A DNA stretch of 64,000 nucleotides from Bacillota bacterium (GTDB lineage: Bacteria; Bacillota; Clostridia; Lachnospirales; Lachnospiraceae): assembly GCA_023436065.1 (NCBI GenBank), contig JAEZKU010000024.1:62001-126000 (forward strand), read 5' to 3'. The position numbers and the translations under genes were made by a program. Position 1 is the stretch's first letter. The number at the start of each line of letters is the position of its first letter. Of this stretch, positions 57,974-64,000 are shown piece by piece. Below the pieces are notes generated by a model. That model was given only the letters and a program-made list of their open reading frames with translations. It was not told the DNA's origin and made no database searches.

Positions 57974-60436
57974 TTACACTTTCACAAGCCTGAGTATATT
58001 GACGGACAAAGGCGGTGCTTTGTAGACGAATTCTTTAGCTGCACCCTTCAGAACGTATTCCTCATCATGGATGTTCGTCGGATTGGTAAAACTGTTTTCT
58101 GCCTTTTTATCACCGGTCAATTGATAGCACTTATACTCGTCAGCCACATTACAATCGAGTTCGATCGTAACCGGATCCTCTTGCTCCGACATGTTTACCA
58201 GTTTGATGATTACCTCATGGTCTGTGTCGCTCACTACAGTATGTAAGGAACTAAAGGAGGGAAGGTCTATTTCATGTATCTTCTCCCCATTCACACATAA
58301 TGAGAGTTTCTTTCCGTCTGTTGTGTAGGTGAAGTGATTAAATTCATTCTCAATCAGCTCAACCTGTCTTTCCTGATCCAAAATCACATTTTCAGGATAT
58401 TCCTTTTCCTCCAACCAGCTCTTACCATTCTTCAGCTTCCAGAGAAAAGGTCTTATGTTTTCCACATTCCACTCCTTAGGAGGGTTCGTCTCATCACTGA
58501 TATAAACCTCCTTCGGCATACGGGAGCTAAAGATTCCAAGAATGATCTCCCTGTCCCTGTCAGCCCGGATGTCGATCTCAAATGTACCGGTAGTATCCTC
58601 TTCTTCACCGAATATGATAAAGATATCTTCCTGATTGATGCTGTGATACCTGCTGTTTTCTTCCCTTTGCTCTGCATCGGAGGTTTTGACAATAAAGCAT
58701 CCGTCTGCTTCCTCCACTCTTCCCATCAATTCATGGGAGGGTTCAGCCTGCATACCGTTCCAGGTTGCATTGCGATAAACCAGATCAGAAGCACCGTGCA
58801 AGGAGGCCATACCCTTTAACGGGCGATAAATCTTATCTGTCTTCTCCACTGTCTCCACAATATGCTCACCACGGTGGTTACCGAAAAGCTTCCACACATA
58901 ATAGCTGGGTATCCCATAGCATTCAGAGTGATTAAATCTCAGCAAATTCGGAAACCAGGCATTATAATTTACGTTTTCCAGCAAAGGTGCATAGGATACC
59001 ATGGTAACAATATCCTGGTTCTTCTCCACTCCGGTAAAGAAAGCTGCTTCTCCAAGTGCTCCATACAATTGTCCTACATACCCTCGTATCACGGATACTT
59101 CACCTAGGAAGACTTCCGGACCGCTTCTGTCGTACGACTGGTACTTGTTTGTATTCTCCGCAAAAAATTCCGTTGTGTTATAATAATGTTCATCAACGAT
59201 GTCCACCGGCAGTCCATGCTCTTCCACATGGGTATTTGCTACAAATCTCATATGGGGGTAACGTTCTTTGATTGCGTCATAGCATTTTATGTAACGTTCT
59301 TCATAGGCCTCTCCGAAGTTTTCATTACCTATTTCAACCATATTCAGTTGAAATGGCTCCGGATGTCCCATCCTTGCCCTGAGTCCTCCCCACTTGGTAT
59401 CAGCAGGGCCAACCGCATATTCTATAGCATCCAGGGTATCCTGAAGCATCTCGTCAAAGTCGGGACCTTCCATCAGAACTTCTTTTCTTGCCTGACAGGT
59501 CATACCACAGTTGAATACATACAGCGGCTCCATATTCAAATCCTCACAAAGCTGCAAATACTCATGGAAGCCTAAACCGTTGTAGGTACGATAATGCCAC
59601 ATCAACTGATGTCCCGGACGTTCCCATACCGGGCCTACCGTATTACGAAAACGCATCGCTGTCGAAGGACTGAAGCCCTCCACGATGCAGCCGCCGGGGA
59701 AACGGAAGAACTTTGGATTCATCGCCTTCAGCTTTTCAACGATATCCTTTCTCAATCCATGCCCAAGATAGGTGTCCGTCGGCATCAGGGATACAAACCC
59801 AAATTTGACCATCCCCCCTGACGGACAACAAATCTCAAATTTTGCATTCTGAGTGTCACCGTCTGCCACCAATACAGCTTCATATAATGAATACTTTTCA
59901 CTATTCACAGTGATTTCAGTGTGTGAATACTTCTTTTCACCTTCTGTTACAGATATGAAGAGTTTTGTCGATTGCTCGGCCTTTGCAAACATATAAAACC
60001 GATAGGAGGCTCCTTTCTTCTGCGGTATTTTGCAGAAGCCCGTATTATAAATTCTGCCGTTTTCACGAAAATCAACAGCCAGCGCTGCCTGCCTATGAAC
60101 ATTAAGCACATCAACAGTATCAAGCTCCATGGTTGCCTGTATGGAATACCATGCAGGGATCGGTGTATATGCGATATCATTCTTACGAATCCATCTGGTT
60201 AATCCCTCTCCGTGATTAAATTCATCACGCCAGCCTGTGTTCGAGATCAGTGCATAGCCATTCTCTTCCGTCGTACAATCCACCGGTGGAATCGAATCCT
60301 CGAAGGATCTGTTTCTGATCATCTCAGGGTAAAGACCACCATCGACGGCTCTGTTAATATCCTCTAAAAATATACCGTAAAGGGTTCTTGTTACCGGGAT
60401 CTTTTTTACTGTCGTATTGATGTCTATTCTGCTCAT
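57974..60436 (-). CDS. Alpha-L-arabinofuranosidase, GH51 family
   Basis: 820 residues. An N-terminal region 'LYGIFLEDINRAVDGGLYPEMIRNRSFED' and a beta-sandwich precede the TIM barrel with 'NPKFFRFPGGCIVEGF', acid/base Glu in 'NMVEIGNENFGEAYEERY' (about 369) and nucleophile Glu in 'PEVFLGEVSV' (about 445); a C-terminal jelly-roll follows. Longer than the 500-residue cytosolic GH51 enzymes, like the 'alpha-L-arabinofuranosidase domain' type, but without a signal peptide. The open frame begins with a GTG at 60445, but that lies inside the ribosome-binding region GGAGGTGGGACC; the ATG at 60436 is the start. First gene of the operon. Confidence 0.94.
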   Translation of the reverse strand: MSRIDINTTVKKIPVTRTLYGIFLEDINRAVDGGLYPEMIRNRSFEDSIPPVDCTTEENGYALISNTGWRDEFNHGEGLTRWIRKNDIAYTPIPAWYSIQATMELDTVDVLNVHRQAALAVDFRENGRIYNTGFCKIPQKKGASYRFYMFAKAEQSTKLFISVTEGEKKYSHTEITVNSEKYSLYEAVLVADGDTQNAKFEICCPSGGMVKFGFVSLMPTDTYLGHGLRKDIVEKLKAMNPKFFRFPGGCIVEGFSPSTAMRFRNTVGPVWERPGHQLMWHYRTYNGLGFHEYLQLCEDLNMEPLYVFNCGMTCQARKEVLMEGPDFDEMLQDTLDAIEYAVGPADTKWGGLRARMGHPEPFQLNMVEIGNENFGEAYEERYIKCYDAIKERYPHMRFVANTHVEEHGLPVDIVDEHYYNTTEFFAENTNKYQSYDRSGPEVFLGEVSVIRGYVGQLYGALGEAAFFTGVEKNQDIVTMVSYAPLLENVNYNAWFPNLLRFNHSECYGIPSYYVWKLFGNHRGEHIVETVEKTDKIYRPLKGMASLHGASDLVYRNATWNGMQAEPSHELMGRVEEADGCFIVKTSDAEQREENSRYHSINQEDIFIIFGEEEDTTGTFEIDIRADRDREIILGIFSSRMPKEVYISDETNPPKEWNVENIRPFLWKLKNGKSWLEEKEYPENVILDQERQVELIENEFNHFTYTTDGKKLSLCVNGEKIHEIDLPSFSSLHTVVSDTDHEVIIKLVNMSEQEDPVTIELDCNVADEYKCYQLTGDKKAENSFTNPTNIHDEEYVLKGAAKEFVYKAPPLSVNILRLVKV

Positions 60437-60470
60437 TGGTCCCACCTCCTTCTCACTAGTAATTCAATTT

Positions 60471-60486
60471 GGTCAATCGTTTTACC
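60471..60486. promoter_or_regulatory. LacI-type operator of the glycan operon
   Basis: GGTCAATCGTTTTACC (GGTAAAACGATTGACC on the minus strand): 12 of 16 positions are symmetric around CG. It begins about 4 bases after the predicted transcription start, so a bound repressor would block elongation. The half-site GGTAAAACG recurs at 61941-61949 in front of the adjacent LacI gene. Confidence 0.7.
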
Positions 60487-60496
60487 TTATAGTTTA

Positions 60497-60525
60497 ATTA
60501 TATTTTTCTTTATGTGAATTGTCAA
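60497..60525 (-). promoter_or_regulatory. Perfect consensus promoter of the glycan operon
   Basis: On the minus strand: TTGACA (60520-60525), 17-bp spacer, TATAAT (60497-60502). It lies 60 bases upstream of the GH51 ATG. The remaining 60526-60754 is AT-rich and shows no gene. Confidence 0.9.
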
Positions 60526-60754
60526 CATGATATATAAAATATTTTCACTTTTCTTTGTACTTTTATACTAGATTAACATATTTTAATATAATTAATTGTG
60601 CATATTTTATATTCAAAAGTAATATATTTGTAATTATATTATACGTTTATCGTTTTTCCATGCTCAGCAGATTTTTATTTAATATATATTTTGAACAAGA
60701 TTACGGTACAGCTTTTCCCTGCTACTTTGCACGAAAAAATCGTTATTTGAACGC

Positions 60755-60806
60755 AAAAAGAACCCCATAAAGACATCCCGTCCATATGACGTCTTTATGA
60801 GGTTCT
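60755..60806 (-). terminator. Terminator of the LacI gene in the glycan locus
   Basis: AGAACC.CATAAAGAC and complement with a 16-base loop, 62 bases after the stop; on the minus strand it ends in TTTTT. It keeps the regulator's transcript separate from the GH51 operon. Confidence 0.88.
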
Positions 60807-60868
60807 GTCATTATTATCTGGCTAATTTATTAACTATATGTAAAACGTATTATTCTGCTTCGTTGCTT

Positions 60869-61909
60869 TCAGATTTTTTTTACAGATTCACGCACAACCA
60901 TCTGACATGGTATCTTGATCACATTTGAGTTCTGGTTAGCTTCGCTATCGTCTTCAATATGTGACAACAGGATTTCTGCGGATTTTCTTCCGACTTCTCT
61001 AAGACCGATATCATTGGTCGTCAGATGAGGTCTCAAGTATTCGGAGATTTCCTTGTTATCGTAGCCCACAACAGAAATATCCTGACCAATCTTTATGTCG
61101 TGCTCATAAAGATAATCATAACAGCCCGCGGCCATCGTATCATTCATGCAGAAAATCGCGGTAATACCTTCTTTTACCAATTTCTCTGTCTGTGTGTATC
61201 CGGATAGCCTTTTCCAATTACCATACCTGATCCAATCCGGATTAAATAAAATCTGTTCCTCGAAGAGTGCTTTCTGATAGCCCAGACTTCTTTTCTGGGT
61301 ATGAAGATTATCTGCGGTTCCGGCAATGACACCGATTCTTCTATGGCCCATCGATATCAGATATCTGGTCATATCATAACCGCCCTTTTCATCGTCAATC
61401 ACAACAGAAGTAAACCCAGGGACTTTAGATATCGCATAGACTACGATTGCCGGTGTCTTAAAGTTTTCCTGAAAACAATTGACCACCCTACAGTGACCGG
61501 CCACATACATAATGCCATCCACCTTGATTGACAGCAATTCCTGTATTGAAGGCTGAAGTACCGACTGTAGTTTTTTCTCATCATTGTACCAGGTATCCTG
61601 CCACTTGTCATACAGACGCATATTCAACAGAATTGTACGATAGTTATTATCCTCGCAATAAGCCATAACGGCTTCAACTATGGGCGAGGTACTGAATTCG
61701 ATCAGGTCCTCAACGATAATTCCAATAAATCTGGTCTTCTGCTTCCGTATTCCCTGAGCGAAGTAATTGGGCTGATAACCGGTCTGCTTCACAACCTCCA
61801 GGACTCTTTCCCTGGTTTCCTTACTTACCTTCGGCTTTCCGTTTAATATATTCGAAATGGTCGATGCAGAAACACCGCACATCTCTGCCAGTTCCTTTAA
61901 CGTTATCAA
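60869..61909 (-). CDS. LacI family transcriptional regulator of the glycan locus
   Basis: 346 residues from the TTG start. Helix-turn-helix 'ITLKELAEMCGVSASTISNILNGKPKVSKETRERVLEVVKQTGYQPNYFAQGIRKQKT' and sensor domain with 'GIIVEDLIEFSTSPIVEAVM', 'ISMGHRRIGVIAGTADNLHTQKRSLGYQKAL' and 'GQDISVVGYDNKEISEYLRPHLTTNDIGLREVGRKSAEILLSHIED'. An ATG at 61927 has no ribosome-binding site; AAAGGG within it lies 9 bases before the TTG at 61909, which gives the canonical family start. Its likely operators are at 61944 (self) and 60471 (GH51 operon). The inducer is presumably an arabinose- or fucose-containing product. Confidence 0.93.
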   Translation of the reverse strand: MITLKELAEMCGVSASTISNILNGKPKVSKETRERVLEVVKQTGYQPNYFAQGIRKQKTRFIGIIVEDLIEFSTSPIVEAVMAYCEDNNYRTILLNMRLYDKWQDTWYNDEKKLQSVLQPSIQELLSIKVDGIMYVAGHCRVVNCFQENFKTPAIVVYAISKVPGFTSVVIDDEKGGYDMTRYLISMGHRRIGVIAGTADNLHTQKRSLGYQKALFEEQILFNPDWIRYGNWKRLSGYTQTEKLVKEGITAIFCMNDTMAAGCYDYLYEHDIKIGQDISVVGYDNKEISEYLRPHLTTNDIGLREVGRKSAEILLSHIEDDSEANQNSNVIKIPCQMVVRESVKKI

Positions 61910-61943
61910 AGTATCATACCCTTTCATGGTATAGTAGATAGGT

Positions 61944-61953
61944 AAAACGTTTT
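61944..61953. promoter_or_regulatory. LacI-type operator in front of the regulator gene
   Basis: AAAACGTTTT, a perfect 10-bp palindrome within GGTAAAACGTTTTC, sharing the GGTAAAACG half-site with the GH51 operator. It lies 35 bases upstream of the TTG start, so negative autoregulation is likely. Confidence 0.6.
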
Positions 61954-62039
61954 CATTAATATTATTACTACATAATCACAATTTTTGCAAGAATGAATTC
62001 AGTATTTTACTTCCAAATTTAGTATGGTGTATTGGTATC

Positions 62040-64000
62040 TTAACAAAAATCGTTGTAAACGAGATCGATTTTCTCGCCTTTACCTAACTTAAACAGTATT
62101 GATTTCCCCTGATAACTGATCCTTGTATTAATCTCACCTTCACATTGAATACTGCAATGAACCAGCTGACCATTCTGCCACCTGATCGAAACAGACCCGC
62201 AGCCCGGTAAGCAGAGTCCGTTGACCTCACCCTTACTCCAGACTTCGGGCAAAGCCGGAAGCAGCAATATTCTGTCCTCATCTGCCTGAACCAGCAGTTC
62301 ACAGATTGCTGCAATGGCTCCGAAGTTACCATCTATCTGAAATACTGCACCATCTAACATCGGATGATTATCCATAAAGTTAGGAAAAGTTGAATGAGAC
62401 CACAATTTATTTAAATATTCCCAAGCCTTATTCCCATTCCCCAGTCGTGCATATAAATTGATAATCCAGGCACAGCTCCAGCCGGTATGCCCTCCACCAT
62501 AGCTTAGGCGGCGTTCCAGGGTTCGATCGGCAGCCTTAGAAAGCTCCGGTGTCTTATCCACAGTAATCTGGTGGGAGGGGTGCAGAGCATAGAGCTGTGA
62601 AATATGCCTGTGCCCCGGTTCCTCCTCCTCATAATCCTCAAGCCATTCCATGATTTGTCCATATCTTCCGACTTGTATCGGCGGTAGTCTCTTCTCCAGT
62701 TCTTCCACCTTCAGAAGAAGTTCATCGCTTTCCCGGCAAATGGCAGAAGCCTTACGATAGACCTCAAATAAATCACGAAGGATCTGGTTATCCATTGAGG
62801 GGCCGTCACATACTGCACCCTTCACCCCACTCGGAAGGATATAGGTATTTTCCGGAGACACGGAAGGACAGGTTACATAATACTCTCCCTTTCGAATCAG
62901 AAAGTTCTCAAAGAATAAAACAGCATCCCGAAGTACCGGATACATCTCCCTCAGAAATGCTTCATCCTTCGTATACAGATAATGGGTCCATATGTGCGTA
63001 CATAGCCAGGCTCCGCCCATAACCCAGTAGCTCGCCGGTATATAGATGTCCTGAGGAGCACAATCACCCCAAAGATCCGTATTGTGATGTGCTACGAACC
63101 CCCTGCATCCATACATCTCTTCCGCTACTTTTTTCCCTTTTTCATGCATTCTCTTCAGCAGATCAAAAAGAGGAAGATGGCATTGTGATAAACCACAGGT
63201 CTCAGCGGGCCAATAATTCATCTCAGTATTGATATTGATGGTATATTTCGAATCCCAACAGGGCTGATAGCTGTCATTCCAGATCCCCTGCAGATTTGCC
63301 GGCTGACTGCCCGGTCTGCTGGAGGAAATTAAAAGATAACGTCCATATTGAAAATATAGCTCAGTTAATCTAAGCTGTAATATTCTGCTTCCTTCACCTG
63401 TCTCATCCTTTGCTGCAGCCAGGAGTAATCTGCTGTCTGTTTCGTTAGAATCACTTAGATTTAGACTTACCTTACCGGCAAGCTTCTGATAATCCAGGAT
63501 ATGCCGATTATAGACAGACTCATAGCCCCTTTCGGCTGCCTGCTCCAGTCGCCTTTGGGCTGCTTTCTTCCACTGCTCGTTATGATAAAAGGAGGTCTCT
63601 ATTGCAAGGTAAATCACAGCTTCCCTGGCATCTGTTACCTTAAGGTGCTCTCCAATGATTTCCATCGTTCCACCCTTGATTTCTGTTTTAGCAGCAATCA
63701 GGAAGCAGGAGCCTCCCTTTCCTAAGTCACCCTCTATAAAAATCGTATCATCACCGATCCTGCCGGCATGCTCATAGAATCGGGATCGTTCCAAATGTGC
63801 AGAAAAAGAAATATCCTCCTTGGGAGAGGTTACTTTAATCACAATAACCTGGTCCTCATAGGAAGCAAAGTATTCCCTCGTCTGTGAAGCATTCTCCCCG
63901 ACCAGCTCCACCTTAACAATCCCACGATCCAGATCAAGCAGACGCCGATATTGTCCCGGTTCCTCATTAAGTTCCCAATTAAGGTAAAGCTCGCCTGCCG
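62040..64000 (-). CDS. GH95 family glycoside hydrolase (alpha-L-fucosidase/galactosidase type), 5' end beyond window
   Basis: The frame is open to the right edge (652 codons plus stop); an internal GTG at 63911 is not the start because GH95-like sequence (AGELYLNWE...YRRLLDLDRGIVKVELVGE) continues upstream. Catalytic-region motifs of the (alpha/alpha)6 barrel are present: 'NLQGIWNDSYQPCWDSKYTININTEMNYWPAETC' (the NxNTEMNYWP block), 'CPSVSPENTYI', 'GRYGQIMEWLEDYEE', 'HRHISQLYALHPS', 'GHTGWSCAWIINLYARLGNGNKAWE' and 'AVFQIDGNFGAIAAICELL' (catalytic Asp). It removes alpha-L-fucose or alpha-L-galactose from glycans. Family length is about 750-800, so roughly 100-150 residues are missing. No separate terminator is visible between it and the LacI gene. 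Confidence 0.95.
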   Translation of the reverse strand, partial: AGELYLNWELNEEPGQYRRLLDLDRGIVKVELVGENASQTREYFASYEDQVIVIKVTSPKEDISFSAHLERSRFYEHAGRIGDDTIFIEGDLGKGGSCFLIAAKTEIKGGTMEIIGEHLKVTDAREAVIYLAIETSFYHNEQWKKAAQRRLEQAAERGYESVYNRHILDYQKLAGKVSLNLSDSNETDSRLLLAAAKDETGEGSRILQLRLTELYFQYGRYLLISSSRPGSQPANLQGIWNDSYQPCWDSKYTININTEMNYWPAETCGLSQCHLPLFDLLKRMHEKGKKVAEEMYGCRGFVAHHNTDLWGDCAPQDIYIPASYWVMGGAWLCTHIWTHYLYTKDEAFLREMYPVLRDAVLFFENFLIRKGEYYVTCPSVSPENTYILPSGVKGAVCDGPSMDNQILRDLFEVYRKASAICRESDELLLKVEELEKRLPPIQVGRYGQIMEWLEDYEEEEPGHRHISQLYALHPSHQITVDKTPELSKAADRTLERRLSYGGGHTGWSCAWIINLYARLGNGNKAWEYLNKLWSHSTFPNFMDNHPMLDGAVFQIDGNFGAIAAICELLVQADEDRILLLPALPEVWSKGEVNGLCLPGCGSVSIRWQNGQLVHCSIQCEGEINTRISYQGKSILFKLGKGEKIDLVYNDFC

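Noticed and set aside
60555..60770. A 71-codon open frame between GH51 and LacI
   Set aside because: Very AT-rich, rich in Ile/Phe/Tyr, no start signal; it overlaps the AT-rich region upstream of the GH51 promoter.
1..64000. tRNA, rRNA, CRISPR, insertion sequences or prophage genes
   Set aside because: I looked for cloverleaf arms, regularly spaced repeats, transposase or integrase frames and found none.

Overview
The window looks like a chromosomal segment of an anaerobic, endospore-forming, polysaccharide-degrading Firmicute, most likely a Lachnospiraceae member (Lachnoclostridium/Anaerocolumna-like). The evidence is a spore-germination ger operon, a spore-associated DUF3787 protein, a single-chain pyruvate:ferredoxin oxidoreductase, strong GGAGG ribosome-binding sites, moderately AT-rich DNA, V-type ATPases and a Gram-positive glycan-utilisation locus. 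I see no tRNA, rRNA, CRISPR array, insertion sequence or prophage.

Layout. 1-3.6 kb: a minus-strand ger operon (GerA, GerC lipoprotein, a small membrane protein, and the start of the GerAB permease running off the left edge) and a DUF6514-like gene. 3.9-7.8 kb: DUF3787 protein plus PFOR. 8-18.5 kb: redox and central-metabolism genes, all on the minus strand: a DUF438/hemerythrin/PAS protein, an APC permease, a DUF1858-gnd-zwf-cyclase operon, an FMN-dependent nitronate monooxygenase-like enzyme, a HAD hydrolase coupled to an FNR/CRP-type regulator with an N-terminal cysteine cluster, and a stand-alone four-helix membrane protein. Two sites fitting TGTGA-N6-TCACA lie in front of the DUF438 gene and the DUF1858-gnd-zwf operon, so these may form a regulon of that regulator.

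18.7-37.9 kb is the most striking part: two complete, divergent V-type ATPase operons separated by a LacI-family regulator. Operon 1 (minus, G-I-K-E-C-F-A-B-D) has a proteolipid with the full set of Na+ ligands known from Enterococcus hirae NtpK. Operon 2 (plus, G-C-I-K-F-E-A-B-D) has a different gene order, a different a-subunit arginine helix, and a proteolipid that keeps one glutamate but lacks the Na+ ligands. LacI-type boxes lie around the operon 2 promoter. The locus may therefore encode a Na+ pump/synthase beside a regulated, possibly H+-coupled, enzyme.

38-49 kb: a VOC protein, a candidate structured ncRNA, an MscS-family channel, a two-site (SERCA-like) Ca2+ P-type ATPase, a MacB-like ABC exporter divergent from its TetR regulator (two ATGAAA-N4-TTTCAT operators flank the exporter promoter), a tandem CrcB fluoride-channel pair preceded by a possible fluoride riboswitch that overlaps the tetR 3' end, and a MerR-TipAS regulator with the 19-bp-spacer promoter typical of MerR.

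49-64 kb: a glycan-utilisation locus on the minus strand. From a perfect consensus promoter with a LacI operator just downstream run GH51, two LplB/LplC-type permeases, a binding lipoprotein, a beta-helix protein, a carboxylesterase and GH43; behind them are a LacI regulator and a partial GH95. The visible enzyme N-termini lack signal peptides, so oligosaccharides are probably imported first and trimmed in the cytoplasm. Arabinose- and fucose- (or galactose-) decorated hemicellulose or pectin fragments are the likely substrate.
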